DNA of 64,000 nucleotides from Ficedula albicollis. Its lineage: Eukaryota > Chordata > Aves > Passeriformes > Muscicapidae. The position numbers and the translations under genes were made by a program. Numbering within the stretch: the first letter of the stretch is position 1; every line of letters begins with the position of its first letter. Where the stretch lies: the NCBI RefSeq assembly GCF_000247815.1, contig NC_021674.1:83630513-83694512 (forward strand). Reading direction: 5' to 3'. The notes below the pieces were generated by a model. That model was not told the DNA's origin. It was given only the letters and a program-made list of their open reading frames with translations, and ran no database searches. Shown here piece by piece: positions 1 through 13,443 of the stretch.

Positions 1-356
1 TTCCTTATAACTCAAAATGTCCAAGATATTTACCCCTACATCCCTTCACAAGTCTTCTGCAATCAGAGATCATAGGTGAAAGAAAGGAGTGAAGTAGAAA
101 AGCAAGGAAGTAAAATAGAACTTAAAAAACCTCCCTGCCTGACATGCCTATTATTTTGAGTTATAACCTAAAATGTAATTTCTCTGTCTCCTATGAAGGG
201 AAACGATTTTTTAAATTTTGAAGCTTTGAAAGCAGCGAACAGTAAAGATGATATGTCAAAGAAATAATTTCCTTAGCTCAAACTTCCTTATCAAAGGAAG
301 TCTTTAATTTTTACTTATTTTTGATTTTTATTCAATCGCAGCCGAAGTAATCTTGC

Positions 357-360
357 TTTT

Positions 361-391
<31 letters not shown>

Positions 392-565
392 GACTCCTTC
401 TTTTCTACATCTTCTCTAAAATTTTTACATCCATAGCAGAAACGAATTTTGTTCAACTATTTTTTTTAAAAAAAAAAAAAAAAAAAAAAGATTTCTGACT
501 CCTTCTTTTCTACATCTTCTCTAAAATTTTTACATCCATAGCAGAAACGAATTTTGTTCAACTAT
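357..565. repeat. Two-copy tandem duplication (about 104 bp) with T7A21 blocks
   Basis: Two adjacent copies (about 357-460 and 461-565). Each starts with a short T run followed by about 21-22 A residues, then a unique stretch that begins GATTTCTGACTCC and ends GTTCAACTAT. The unique parts look identical. The T-run/A-run can fold on itself, which may have promoted slippage or template switching. This is not an array: there are exactly two copies. Confidence 0.9.
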
Positions 566-959
566 GATAGAATGGTACCATTCTCAATTCTGGCACCATA
601 ATCTACCTGGATGTTTGTTTGTAGCAGTATGTGAGCAGGTGATTGAGTTTCTAAGAGCGGAGCTTCCTCATTTTGTTCTTTTGAGGCTGTTGGAAGCAGC
701 AGAATTCGAATGAATCTGGCAAGCACTGTTACTCTTCTAACAGGAGGATTGCAATTAATTCCTGTTCCAAGCCTGGGAGTGACCTTGGGGGAGTGGAAAT
801 GACAGCTGGAAAACGTGAAACCATTAAAACACATGGCACTGCAAGGAACTATAACTTTATTAAACTATTAAATATCACCAGCCCCATGGGGAGCAGAGGT
901 CAGGATTTTTTGGGAGTGAGAGGCTCAATCCACTCGCCCACACCACTCACTAGGAGATA
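566..959. other. Unique stretch, no recognisable gene
   Basis: Ordinary AT-rich sequence between a tandem duplication and a CR1 tail. Short open frames occur on both strands, but none has splice context or a recognisable domain. Confidence 0.5.
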
Positions 960-1105
960 TCATGGAATTATAGACACCTCTGGGTTGGGAGGGACATTAG
1001 AAATCATCCAGTTCCAACCCCCCTGCCATGGGAAGAGACACCTTCCACTGGACCAGGTTGCCCAAAACCCCACCCAACCTGGCCTTGAGATGAGGGGAAA
1101 CACTT
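960..1105 (-). mobile_element. CR1 LINE, 3' end fragment
   Basis: On the + strand the order is the reverse complement of the standard avian CR1 tail: a TCATGGAATTATAGA-like end, then GGTTGGGAGGGACATTAGA, then the 'CATCCAGTTCCAACCCCC' block, then 'CCTTCCACTGGACCAGGTTG'. It is a 5'-truncated insertion, typical for CR1, and carries no intact reverse transcriptase. The family call comes from recalled CR1 consensus features. Confidence 0.85.
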
Positions 1106-3064
1106 GCAGCACAAAAACATTGGCATGCCCTGACATGTGGAGGAGAGTGGAGAGTAAGGAAACTTTGGATTTTCCCTTCCCAAACCATTTGCACCTTGGA
1201 GTCTCCTACTGGAGCAGACATCAGACAGTAAAAGGGTGGTCTAGTTACTCCACGTGCAGCTGGACGCAGCTGTCCCAAGTGCTTGAAGAAATGTCAATAA
1301 GTATAAAACCTCATATGGGGCAATAAGGGGCTAAGGATTGCTCTTGCATGCCATCTTCATTGTTCCCTGCTATCAAAACTTCAAAAAAAAACAAAAACAA
1401 CCCTTCATAAGACAGAGAAATAGTACTGAGTACGGCTTTCCATATCAGTTCTGGGATCTTTTCTATATAATCCTTAGCGTTTCTCCTCAGGTTTGGTTGA
1501 CAAATGCAAAATTTATCTATTTGAGAGAAAACTGTCTGGACCATCACAGCACTGGAGAGCAGCACAGAAGTTTTACTAATTCTAACTATCTTATTATAAA
1601 TTTATTTGCACTGCCTGCATTATTCCAACAGGCAAAAAATATGATCGTGGAGAATAGGAACTATTACATAAAGGGATAGGAAAGAAGATTTAAAAAATCA
1701 TCTTGTAGTAGTGATTGCATTAAACTAACTTGCACACACAAACCTACTTCTTTAGCTTTGCAATGATGAAAAAAAAAAAAGAAAGGAAAGAAGGAAAATA
1801 ACGTCAAAAATTATTATGCATCAGGTGTCCACTGAGGCTGAAATCTTCTCTGGAAGAAGTGGGAAAACTTCAACTGTTTCAGGTTTTAGTAGCTTTATAA
1901 ATAGAGATTGAAATGTTTAGTTGAATAGGTGGGATGGTGACACAGACCTGCTTAAATGGCTTCAGAGATCAGAAAGGGCTGGGTATTTTCATGTCCAGCA
2001 ATGCAGTTGAATTTGAAAGGGTAGATTTGCCTTGCTTATGGTTGAGCTATGTTAAAAAGTTCCACAATCTGTATTCAGTGAATCACAGAGGATCCATGTA
2101 GTATTGGGGTGTGACCAATGGAACACTGCAAAAAACCTGCAAAAATGTATTTCTACCAATGCAATAAAAATACCAAACAACATGAAAATAATATTTGAAG
2201 ATAAACCTAATTTGCATCATGAATGGACCTCAGGCAGAGGCACTGCTAGAACTTCTTTTGTTTTCAAAGGTGTGGTGGTTCTCAAATATACATACTCTAA
2301 AACATTGCCTAGAATACAGTTTACACTGCACATAAAGGACATAAACATTCAATACTCAGACTGAAAAACTGGCATTCTGTAATTCGGAAGCTCAATCTTA
2401 CACAATGAACAGCAGCAGCAAAACAAAGTAAGCAAAAGTAAAACAAAGTAAAAAGAAAACCTACTTTTGCTTTTGCCTCACAGAAAGAGGCTTGTGTAAC
2501 TCCAGTATCTGCAACTGGGCAGAGCTGGATAAAAAGCTGCCAGATTTTTTCAATCTGCAAGTGGAAAAGGATGTGTTTCAATCGTTCCTTTAACAGGCTG
2601 CAAGCATCCTTTAATGAAAGTAACTATAGCAAGGATTGCTAGAATTCAATTAGCCACAACAGGTGTATGCTAGAGATCTTCAAACCACAGGACACAACAT
2701 GGTCCTTCAGAGTAACTGGCAAATTACCTGCTAATGAATGTTGTCAGGAAAACCCAGCTGGCAGGAGTGCCCTGGAAGTGCCAGCATTGCCAAGACTCTG
2801 TCAGCAGGAAAGTAATGGCAGGTGAAAATGTTAAAATTGATGGAAGTTAATGAAGGACTCAGTGGCAATGGACCACATTGCCTTTTCCTCCCTGGTAACC
2901 CCAGGGAATCCAGTGCAATTTCGGAACAATATTATCTTACTGGAAGACCTGAGATGGACCTGAATGCTGGAATAAAACCTTGGTGATGGCAGTGGTGAAG
3001 TCCAGTGCATCTCCACCTAGGAGAGAATCACATCTATTATATTTATAGCTGTAAATTAAGGAAG
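1106..3064. other. AT-rich non-coding stretch
   Basis: No recognisable gene or repeat family. A purine-rich patch (A11 followed by GAAAGGAAAGAAGG) lies near 1,770-1,800. A short direct repeat of AAAACAAAGTAA lies near 2,418-2,452. Open frames of 80-177 codons around 790-2,580 have no supporting features. Confidence 0.5.
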
Positions 3065-3200
3065 AGATGAGTTCTAAAATTAGAACAGCATGTTGTTGTT
3101 CCATGAAAACTCATTGTGTGCAACTTATAATAAGATGAGTTCTAAAATTAGAACAGCATGTTGTTATCTCATGAAAACTCATTGTGTGTAACTTATAATA
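3065..3200. repeat. Two-copy tandem duplication, 68-bp unit
   Basis: Copies at 3,065-3,132 and 3,133-3,200, both starting AGATGAGTTCTAAAATTAGA. They differ at about four positions: a few near GTTGTTCC/GTTATCTC and one C/T near the end. This is an older duplication than the 742-bp one at 18-19.5 kb. Confidence 0.9.
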
Positions 3201-3389
3201 CGTTCTTCCTTAGAAGAGAGAAGAATGATGGAAATCCAACAGCATAAGTGATTAGAGATGTCCTGGAAATTGTGTGATGCCATATTTACACTTACTATTT
3301 TCATACAATTTTTAGTGGCATTTATTGTTCTAAAATTTAAGATTCTGTGGTTTTGGACCAAGGCAAAGACCTCAGATCACTTATACTGG

Positions 3390-3695
3390 GGACAATATTT
3401 TTAGATGAGCAGACAGTGATAGGACATGGGGGAGTGGTTTTAAACTAAAAGAGGAGAGATTTAGACTAGATACTAGGAAGAAATTTAATGTGAGCATGGT
3501 GATGCACTGGAACAGGTTGCCCAGAGAAGCTGTGGATGCCTCATCCATGGAGGTGTTCAAGGCCAGGTTGGATGGGACCCTGAGCAACTTGCTCTGGTGG
3601 GTGAAATCCCTGCCTATGGCAAGGGGTATGGGGTGAGGAGTGGAGTGGGTGGAGAGGATCTTTATAGTCCCTTCCAAGCCAAGCCATTCAATGGA
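3390..3695 (+). mobile_element. CR1 LINE, 3' end fragment
   Basis: Standard avian CR1 3' region in forward order: GGTTTTAAACTAAAAGAGGAG, TTTAGACTAGATACTAGGAAG, then CACTGGAACAGGTTGCCCAG, AAGGCCAGGTTGGATGGGA, and finally GATCTTTATAGTCCCTTCC near the end. It is 5'-truncated. The terminal octamer repeat is degraded (CCATTCAATGGA) and is followed by a T10 run, so the insertion is not young. Confidence 0.9.
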
Positions 3696-4983
3696 GAATA
3701 TTTTTTTTTTTAACAAAAAGGTTTTTCAGTTTGTGAGACAAAACCTTGGATATGCTCATCCAGATGGTACTCATACAAACAGGAATAAAATGTTTCGTAC
3801 TTTAAGGTACTCACAGGACTCCTTAAATACCTAAATAATTTCAGTTTCTGGAGATTGGCCGATGGTATGCTTACCTAAAGGTAAAAGGAAAATTGTAATT
3901 TTAAGAGACAAAACAATATATTTAAAACATGCTAAATACATAAAATGTGTTTATTTCCTCTATATTCTATTCTTAATGCTGTGAAAGATTAAAAGTTTTG
4001 AGCCACATCTGATGACAAGAGTTACCAGCATGGTTTAATTTCTTTTCTGCAGAGGTTTTGCTTTTCTCAGTTGCAAGCACAGAAAAAGAATTTGTTGAGG
4101 TATCAAAACTGTAAAACCCTCAAAATATTTTTTAATGGGTAACAGAAGAGTTCATGCTGTCTTATATCACTGAATTCTACATTTTGTGGAGAAATTTGGG
4201 AAATATTCTGAAAGCCTTTTTGAGAGAGTATCAACACTTCTGTTGGAAAGGAAATTGCTATAAACTTCAGAGTTCTGGGTATTGAAATGACCCAGGTTAT
4301 CATATGAAGGTGCTCTTTAATCATTAATCTTTTCTGTAAGGCACAGACTGGGATTTCTTAAATAGTTTTTTCAGCTCATTGAATTCATCAGCAGCAGCCG
4401 ATAGACTTCAATGAGGACAAAGAGAACTGCTGCTGAGTGCTTTTAAAAATCCAGCTTCTGCTCTTGTTTGAAGTAAATAAGTGTTGATTAATCTTGAACT
4501 TAACAGATTGGTGATCTGCAGGCAGTTTTATTAAAGACCAGATAACCCATTTCATTTCTGTGTAGAAAAGCCAATGTGAATAGAAAATTTTTCAACTGAA
4601 ACTGAGGCCAAGTATGTCATACTTGTTTGTTGTTCAGTTGAGAATACAGAGAGCAATGGTTTTAACTCAAAAGAAAAGAAAGAATAAAGGGGTGACAAAT
4701 GGGTAGTAGTACAGAAATTCAAGACTTGTACAGCTTTTTCATCCTACTGGTATTCAGCCACACTTAGAATATTTGAGAAAGATGACTAAAGTGACTTTAT
4801 TTTCTGGATAATGTGCTGATTAAATAATGTTGCAAAGACCTTTGAAGAATGCAAAGATATTTTACTGCGCAATGGTGAGGAAAAGGAATTCCTTCTGAAA
4901 TAGCTGCAAGCCTGCTCTTTACAAATCTTTACAAATTACATTCAATAGTTGGGAAAACTTTGCAAGGATGGCATGAAACTACA
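3696..4983. other. AT-rich non-coding stretch
   Basis: No recognisable gene or repeat was seen between the CR1 tail and LTR copy A. Codons look random and there is no long open frame. Confidence 0.5.
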
Positions 4984-6067
4984 TGGGATGGGTGTTTTGA
5001 CCTTTTCTGGATGACAAGAGCCCACCAAAACTGCTCTATCACTCCCCTTGTCAGCTGGACAGGGGAGAGAAAGGTTTAACTAATAGCTCAGGGTTAGAGA
5101 TAAGGACAGGGAGAGATCACTCAGCAATTACCATCATGGGAAAAACAGACTCAGCTTGGAGAAATTAGTTTAATTTATTATCAATCAATTCAGATTAAGA
5201 TTGAGAAGTAAATCAAAATCTTAAAAACACATTCCCTTTGCTCCATCCTCCTTTCAGGCTTTATTCCTTCCTAGTTCTCTCTACCTCCTCCCCCTCAGTG
5301 GAACAGTGGGATGAGGAATGAGGGCTGCAGTCAGGTCATCATCTGTTGTCTCTCCTGCTCCTTCCTCCTTGGAATGAGGAAAGACTCTTCACACTCTTCC
5401 CTTGCTCCCATGGTGAATCATCCTCCATGAGCTTACCCAGGGTGGGTCATTTCCACAGGTTTCAGTTCTTCTTCAGCTGCTCCAGCATGGGAATCTTCCA
5501 TGGGGTACAGTCCTTCAGGAACAGCTGCTCCAGCATGAGTCCCCTGTGGGATGACAAATCCTGTGAGCAAACCTGCTCCAGTGTGGGCTTCTCACCAGGT
5601 TACAGCCTCCTTTGGCCATCCAGCTGCTTCAGTGGGGAGGTCCTCTAAAGGCTGCAGGTGGATCTCTGCTCATGGACACAGAGGAGCAGCTGCTTCACCA
5701 TGGTCTTCCCCATGGGCTGCACAGGAATCTCTGCTCTGGTGCCTGGATCATCCCCCCCTCCACCCACCAGTGCTGCTGCACTCATCTGGGTGTCTGCAGG
5801 ATGGTTCCTCTCACGTGTTCTTACTCCTCATTTCTCTGGCTGCAACTTGTTTCTGCACAATAACGTTTTTCCCCTTCTTAAATCTGTTATTCCAAAGGCA
5901 TTCTCACTGCTGCTGGCAGGCTTTTCCATGGCCAGCAGTGGGTCCCTCCTGGAGCTGGCTGGTGTTTGGCTCTGCCAGATACAGAGGAGGCCTCCATCAG
6001 CTTCTCACAGGAGTCACCCTGGTTGCCACCCCTTCTACCAAACCCTTGCCATGCAAACCCTATACCA
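4984..6067 (-). mobile_element. Endogenous retrovirus LTR, copy A (solo)
   Basis: This matches copies B and C over its full length. On the + strand it begins TGGGATGGGTG..., passes through CAGCTGGACAGGGGAGAGAAA and GGGAGAGATCACTCA, then several diverged 'GCTCCAGCATGGG...CAGTCCTT' units, and ends near TGCAAACCCTATACCA. The LTR reads on the minus strand: in that direction AATAAA falls in the expected R/U5 area (about 5,172-5,180 on +) and the 3' edge ends in CA. No gag, pol or env follows, so it is a solo LTR. The family resembles avian ERVL-type LTRs; the exact name is uncertain. Open frames across it (for example 5,551-6,093 +) are accidental. Confidence 0.8.
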
Positions 6068-8557
6068 TGGGTCAAACAGGGAAGGCAACATAAGCAAGAG
6101 AAAAAATGAGAGTGTGCTTGTAATCAAAGACAACTAATATGTCTCAATCTTCAGAAGCACCAAATGAGTTTAAGAATATGAAATTGCTATTCTGAAGAAA
6201 ATAAAAAAAAAACCAACCCAAACAAACAAAGAAAAAAACCCAACAAACAAAAAATCCCAAAAAACAAAAACCCAGAACCAACGCAATTCCACAGCCTTTT
6301 GGCCCTTCAATTTAGGGATGTCATCAATGTTAAGACTTTTATTCTGCAAATAAAAGCCTTTTCCAAACTTACTGATGACTGCTGCAGAGTGAAAACTAGA
6401 TTTTCTCTTCAATAAGAAATGCTGGTATTTCTGCAGGGCACAAAAAGGAGATTAGAAAATTATGAGACTTTTTTTTTAATATTTTCTATCAAAACAGAAC
6501 AAGACTTTCATGAAACAGAACAGTTCATGCTGTCATTTTTAGCTTAATAATATTTCTGCCATCTTTCTAGAGTTTATTTGAAAGTATTTCTTTTCTAGCA
6601 GTTTCACCAATAATTTTCATTTTTTTTTGCTGCCTTATTTCCAAAAAATGTGGAATTCATGCGGCTGTCTAAGGCTGTATCTCTGCTGGTGCATCTGCAG
6701 CCACAACATGCAGGACATCTGGTCCTGCCAGATCAGAGGTTAAACCATCCTGTGTTTTCTGAGCCAGGGGCCAGAGGAAATGTCAGTGCCTTGAGAAAAT
6801 AAATCATCACAAGCAAATGCAATTTTAAGTAATTTAATTTTTTTTTTTTGGTGGTGAAAATATCAAAGCTTGGAGGAGTGCCAATCATAAAAGTGGGTCT
6901 GAAAGAGATTTCCTGACCAACAATACTGTCAAAACACTGTATGACTGAGAAATTTGAGGGTACCAGATTGTTTCCCACAAGTTGTGATTCAAATATTTGT
7001 TACAGGGCTGCAACAGCTTAGTCAGCTTCATTTTCAGGTCATGAATGGTGCCCTGTGCTGCTTTGCAGTCACAATACAACGCTCGTTGGTTTATGTGGAG
7101 ATTTAGATCTGCTCATTGAAGCTTTTAAGAGAAAATATAGTGGCATTTGAATGGGTCTTATTTCAACTAAAATTTCTGTGTGTCTTCCAAAGTACAAATT
7201 TCCCCAATTTAAGCTAGCAGTGTCCCAGTAGATGCATGATAAAAACTCAGCTCTGTTGCTCCACTCTATCTAGATTTACTCTAGTAATTACATTGGCCCA
7301 ATTTATTTTTTATTCAACTCAAATGGAAAGGAAAGAATTAGATCTGATAGCTATCATATAAGAGAGTATGCTGAGGGTGAAGTAATTAAACTGTAATTGT
7401 AGTAAATAACATTTTTCATTAAAATTGTAAGAAATCTGTTAAATGATTAGCTAAAATGTTTAGGGTACTTGTAGTCCATTCAGCCTTTTGATTCTGCAGG
7501 CAGATCAGAGGAATTTACAGTCTGTGAAAGTATGTTTTGGTACTGCATTATCTCATGCTATCAATACCAAATTGTTTCCCAGCTTGTTTGATTTTACCAA
7601 GTATTGTTCATTATTGGCAGTGCTACAAAACATGTAAGATTGTTTTCCAAAGATGAAATGGAGCTGCTGTGCTCTGCAATCTAAAGCCTATCTGGATATT
7701 TACAATCAATCTCAGTGGCTCATTTACCTAGGGAGAATTTTTTTTTCTTTACATAAAGTTAATCCTTTTATCTGTCCTGCTTTCAGATCTATCTCCTGCA
7801 GAATTGCTATTGCAAAGAGATGCTTGTCTACTTTGAGTGGGGATGATGTTACACCCTCAGTGATTCTGCAAGTGAGCAGTGGCTGTGCCTCAGTCACACT
7901 GGTCACTGTAGAGCAAGCCTGAGTAACAGAAAATTAACTCAAGTGTTGTGCTTTGAGCACATAATGAATTTCCTAAAGAACATTAAATCACTAATCTCCA
8001 GGTCACTGGAAGTTCTTGTCTACATGAGGTGAACATGTAGCTTTCTACATGTAAAACCCCCCCAAGACTCTCCAGGGAGTTGTATGCATCAGGTAATTTT
8101 TTGTACGAATAATTAAAATATTTTCTGGTGGCAACAACAGTTACAGGGAAAGCGCTGACTCTGTAAGAGCAAGTTCTCCACAGCTGCAAAACACGATAGG
8201 GGAAGACTTCAAGCATAAGCCCTCCTGGTACAGTCTGCTGTGGAGAACAGAAGAAGCTGTGGCACTGCACAGTCCATGTGGAAAGAAAGACAAAAATGCT
8301 TTAGAAAGCATTAGCCTTGGAAAAGAAGTTAGTCTCAAAAAGAATTTTAAATAAATTCAGAACAGACATGTCTTAAAGGTAAGCCAAAAGCAGCCAAAAA
8401 AATTACTTAATGGCATGAATCTTGGAATAGACATTTACCTTCAGAACATCCTAGGAAGCTGTAAGAACTATTACACAACTGCTGATTGAGAGGGGGTGTG
8501 AAGCCTAAGTACTGAAAGGTCAGGTGCAGGAACAAGGAATGAAGAGATTTTCTGTAA
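6068..8557. other. AT-rich non-coding stretch with A/C-rich tract
   Basis: A low-complexity A/C-rich tract with AAAC/CAAAC units lies at about 6,198-6,275. A T10 run lies near 6,840-6,850. No gene or transposon was recognised elsewhere. Short open frames near 7,650-8,340 have no domain or splice support. Confidence 0.5.
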
Positions 8558-8679
8558 TTCAAAGTTCATGAGCTAGTTAAGAGGCTGCACATCTGTCTGA
8601 GACCCTTGGGTGCTTAATTTCAAAGTTCATGAGCTAGTTAAGAGGCTGCATTTCTGTCTGAGACCCTTGGGTGCTTAAC
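8558..8679. repeat. Two-copy tandem duplication, 61-bp unit
   Basis: Copies at about 8,558-8,618 and 8,619-8,679 share TTCAAAGTTCATGAGCTAG and CTGAGACCCTTGGGTGCTTAA. They differ at about two positions (GCACATCTG against GCATTTCTG). Confidence 0.9.
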
Positions 8680-11600
8680 TGGAAACAGCCAGCTGTGTGC
8701 CTTCTCCACTTAGCCAGAAAAAAACCCCAGCTAACTACTGGGCTGCTGAATAGGAGGCAATCTAATGGCACATCTCTGGAGGTTCCTTATTGGACCTCTG
8801 AGCTATGGCCCCATAATTTCTCCTCTATTCTTCCAGCATTAAAGCTGCTTTATGCATGATGAAAAAAATCACTACCAGAGAAATGGTAAAACTTACGGAC
8901 TTGTCTTTTAGAGACTATGTCCTCTAGAGACTATTTCTCTAAAATTGCAATTTCAACATTAGTTTGGCTTTTCTAAGGCAGAAAATTGCATGGCATTGCA
9001 ATTTTGTAAAAGTACTTGGCTTTTGGTGATAGGGAGCATAGTTTCCCACCTAAGCTTTTCAGAAAGTAAATTTCTTTGTGTGAGACCTCCTAAAACCAAT
9101 AATAGGTGCTTTGCAGTAACTGAAAAAATTTTTTTTTTCAGAGGAAAGAAGATAATCCTAAACCACTGCAGAGTGAAGGTAAAATTGGTTAACAAGGATT
9201 CATAGAGAAGAATAATAACAACTGAGAAAACAACCTTCTTAAGGACACTTGAGGGTTTGTGTGGCGGGAGCAGGGCTGAGGCTTTTCCACTGTGTTTTAC
9301 AGATTGTGTGGGAACTTCACTCTTCTGTCACTTGTGCCCCAAGAGCTGCCACAGGCACTGGGCATGGTGTGTGTAAGGTCCTGGCTGGTTCCAGAGCCTC
9401 CTTCCAGCCTGGAGTGCTAAATGTTGATGCAGCAGTGCACCTGGCACAAGTACTCTCAGCAAGATTTATATTGGCTGGCTCGATGAACCTGTGTTGACAA
9501 TGCCCTAAAACTGTCAGCCCATTCTGTTTCCTTAGCAAACAAAGAGTTGGAAAATAAAACTCAGGCCAATCAGAAATGGGAAAAGTTGTCAATGAGATTT
9601 AAGATCCAGTATCACTCAGGAGACCCTGAATGAGAGAAAAAAAAGTCTGCTCTGTTTTAAGAGAGTATTTTTCAGGCAAAGATGGCAATTTACTTTGAGT
9701 TTCTAATAGTTACATTTAATGTGTTTATATATGTTAATTTACCTACAAGTGTAGAATGTTATTCTCAGTTGAACAAAAGCATTAGATGAGACTAGCAATT
9801 ATTTTAACAGTGTAAAATTTTGAAGGGAAAATAAAAACACTTCTTGGCACAGCTGGGCCGAAATTATGGCAGAGGTAGCAGAACACATGATATCTGATAT
9901 TCATGGTTAATGTTTTTGTCCTTTGGGCCTGATGTCATTTTGCAGAAAGTTTAGAGTTGTATTTCTCCCATTTTTTTAAAACTACAGTATACTGTGGTCA
10001 AAGACATTTTAAATTGCTAGCCCTCCAAAACTGAAAGCCACTGTAAATGGATGAAGAAGAATGTGACATTCTTCTCACATTCTAATAGTTAACTCTTTCA
10101 TTGTTATTGCTTGGTAAAAATAGAAGATCTTTGATGAAAAATAGTTTTAAGCTTTTGAAATTAAATGCAACTCATTAGATCACTTACCCACTGCGTGATA
10201 ATTTAATCACAAATGCATTCCTTTTGAAGTAGTAGTAATTGGAATTATTATTTTATTTGGATTTCCATATATTGTGTTACTGTATGAAAAAATGAATTCC
10301 AACTATTTAATTTTTTCCCTGAACCTATCTGTAAAGTAGCTCTAAAGCTTTAAAAAAAACCCACAGAAAATTGGAAGCACTGGGCAATGGAAAATTTGAT
10401 TTTTAGGTTTTCCCTATACAGTAACTAGGGTTTCATGCTTGGTCTGATGAATAATTCCCTGCCTTTTTAATACATTTTGGGAAGATTTACCACTCTGAAG
10501 AGCCAGATACTGTGGAACAGGGGATCTTAAATTGATTTAAATGAATAATTTAATCTTTTAAATGGATTTAAAGATACACTAACACAAAGTTTTCGCATTT
10601 TTCATAACAATGAAAAGCTTAATAAGTTGGTGTGCTATTTTTTCTGTTTTAAGGTTTTGTTATTTTTTTTTCTTTATGAAATTTAAATGTAAAAATGATC
10701 CAAAGTTACTACTTCAATATGATACTTATAAACTGTACAAGCAACAGAAAGGATTTTTCTGAAAAATAGAGAAAGATGATCTGTTCCTATGTCAGTATCA
10801 AAATACAACCTGCCTTCACTAGTGTTAATATTTTACTGGATGAATCTAACTACCTATTTACCACATCATTTGGTGTAGAGACTCAAAACTGGCACATTTT
10901 AATGTTTAAAAAAATGTGCAGTTTTGTTAAGATGGAATTCATGGAGCGATCCGAATATCTTCCTTTTCTAAGTGCAACAAGTGTCTGTATTTCTATGTTA
11001 GGCAAAAGATCATTGCTGACAAATACTACAGTAGTTGTTCACTAGTTTTAACTATTATTAAATTGTCCATTATATGCTGCTAGTTGTTAATTAATCTCTT
11101 TCCATTTCAAATGCCAAAGCATTTTATGTAGGAAGGTTGCTTTCCTTACTCCAATTTTCTGAATGGAAACACTCAGAGTCAGGAATGTGTCATGAATTCA
11201 AAATGGCCACACACAGGACCAGTGACTCTGTACTCAAAACACTGTCAGTCCAAGACTGTGCACACAAAATACACTTTAACACATTGGAAAATTCAAAGGA
11301 TTTCATTATACTGCTGGGGTTGACAAGATTTTAGGCAGGGGTTGTCACTGAACAACACTTTATTCTCAGAATCCAATTCTGCTGTCTGAAGTGGTGAGAG
11401 TAGAGACTTTCTCAAGCAGTAACCCTGTTGACTTCTCATTTATACCCTTCAAGTTGATAAAGAATAATTAATTTAGGTGATTTGGTTTACAAATACCCTG
11501 TACTAGGAACAGGAATTTGGGGAAAATTTGCTGGTAATCTTCTCTGGGTTTTTAGGTAAATGATATTTCTCAGGATTGTTATACCAAAACTTGGAATGCC

Positions 11601-13343
11601 TTTGGTTATTTGAAATCTAAGATGTAAGAAAATTATGGTGTTTTTATTTTTTTCTTTTTAATTTCCTCTTTCCCTTTCTCTTCCTTTTCCTCTTTTTTTT
11701 TTTCTTTTATTTTTTAAGGGGGTAAAAGAAACCTTTATGGCATGTATACGACATATTTCATATATTAGTTTTTTCCTGGAAGTCTTGTCAGTGTCTTCCT
11801 CATATATTTACTTAAAGGTCAAAAGATTTTCTAAGAATTTGGCATAAAGGACCCATTCTTCCATTTTCAAACTTTTTTTAAAGCAAATATTTTGAACACT
11901 TTTGAGATACTTTAACTTCTGGAGACCACCTGAAGTTCTTTCTTATCACACCAGAATTTCCTTGCTGTCTTGAGAATGTGTGTTTCTTTTCTTGATTGCT
12001 TTCACACAAGAATTTACTGTCTTTGTGAGTAGCCTGGGCCTGTGCATTTCAGCAATCCTTTTCACTTTGCTTAGGAGCAACCTTAATTGTCTCAAAATGA
12101 AGGCTCCAATGAGCATTTAGTAATTAGAAACTATCTTTCTGAAAGGCTTAGGGAGGTGAGGGGAGAGAAAATATCAAAACCTGTTCTTCTCCCAGGAGTG
12201 CATTTTATTCTGAAACTGCAGAAGTCAGGAGCTCTGTCTATGTAAATTATCATGGATAAACATCTGGCTCATGTGTGAACATTGCCATGCTGATGTATGT
12301 GACTGAACAAATAAAATGTCCCCAAAGCTCTGAAGTGGTTATTTACATCACTGCTTTAAGAATAAGTTAATCCTTAAGACAAGGGTGTAGTGAATGTAGT
12401 GAAGAGCTGGTGCTTATGGTATTTACTAAAGAACTTCAGAATAACGTGGCCTGTCAAGAGCAATCTGATATATACACATCCACAGAGAGGGGTTCATTTA
12501 TGTGTCAGGTTAAAGACAGACAACCAGCCAGAGAGCAATGCTCACCTCTCAGACGGCTTAAAGATGTCAGTGAATAAACTCTTTGTGGGGGAAATTTAAA
12601 AGGATGGCTGTGGAAGAGCCCTGGATTATTAAGGGCTTGGAACCTAAAGAGATCTCATTAAATCAGGAGCCTTAATAAACTAGACAAGCAAAATATGTGG
12701 AATGCAGTCTGCTTGGCTCTCTGAGGTGCTATGAGCAGTAACTTGATGTGCTTTTCAGACCTAGTGCTCCAATCCAGACAGCTGAAAAGACCCCCCCTTC
12801 CAAGCACACAGGGGGGCCTGATTGCTTGTCCTCCTCTGCCCTGGTTGTGAGCCATGCTCCTGGCAGCCTGGTTAATGCAAGGCATCCCAATGGTTTCAGC
12901 AGGCATGGCTGAGCCCTCAGGTACATGCCCTGAGCACAGCATCATGGCCCTTGGCACCGAAAGAGTCTTTGCAAAGATGTGTTTCCATCCACACAGTTGT
13001 GCCAGCTTTAGGAAAAATATTCACAAAACTGACTGAAGGAATTGGCCTGGGTAGCTCAGAGATGTCTGTTCTGTAAGACACAGTCAGACTGTGATGAGCA
13101 CGTTTGAGTCTTCCTAACAAGCTATGCTATTTTCCAGTGTCCACACAATACACAATAATTATTTCTTCCCAGTGGTTACAACCCCCTCTTGCAAGGAAAT
13201 CACGGGTGTGCAGTCACTCCCCCTGCTTCTGTCAAGCCCCATATAGCACACAGCCCAGGAAAAGGTGGGTCCCTAAAGATAAGCTCTGGATTAGGTGCAA
13301 CTGCTGCCTGAATAGGGGCTGTGTGCTTTTACACTGCTGTGTC
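8680..13343. other. AT-rich non-coding stretch with pyrimidine tract
   Basis: A pyrimidine-rich tract (T with interspersed C, 11,636-11,716) is the only low-complexity feature. The local rise in GC at about 12,700-13,300 contains several short open frames on both strands but no recognisable protein. It is probably an unrecognised old repeat or unique sequence. No RNA gene was seen. Confidence 0.5.
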
Positions 13344-13434
13344 AGGGCTGCCCCCTCCCACCTGTACTCTAATGTGTCATGGGGATAATTTTAAGGGCTG
13401 CCCCCTCCCACCTGTACTCTAATGTGTCATGGGG
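13344..13434. repeat. Two-copy duplication of a 41-bp element, 50-bp period
   Basis: The 41-bp block that starts AGGGCTGCCCCCTCCCACCT occurs at 13,344-13,384 and 13,394-13,434, separated by 9 bp (ATAATTTTA). The two blocks are identical as read, so the event is recent or has been homogenised. Confidence 0.9.
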
Positions 13435-13443
13435 CAGGACCCT

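Noticed and set aside
793..1326. 177-codon + frame
   Set aside because: Its middle is a reversed CR1 tail, so the frame is chance read-through of a non-coding repeat.
5346..6137. Several overlapping + strand open frames of 80-180 codons
   Set aside because: They lie entirely within LTR copy A and its edge, several frames are open over the same DNA, and the same sequence recurs in copies B and C without a conserved frame.
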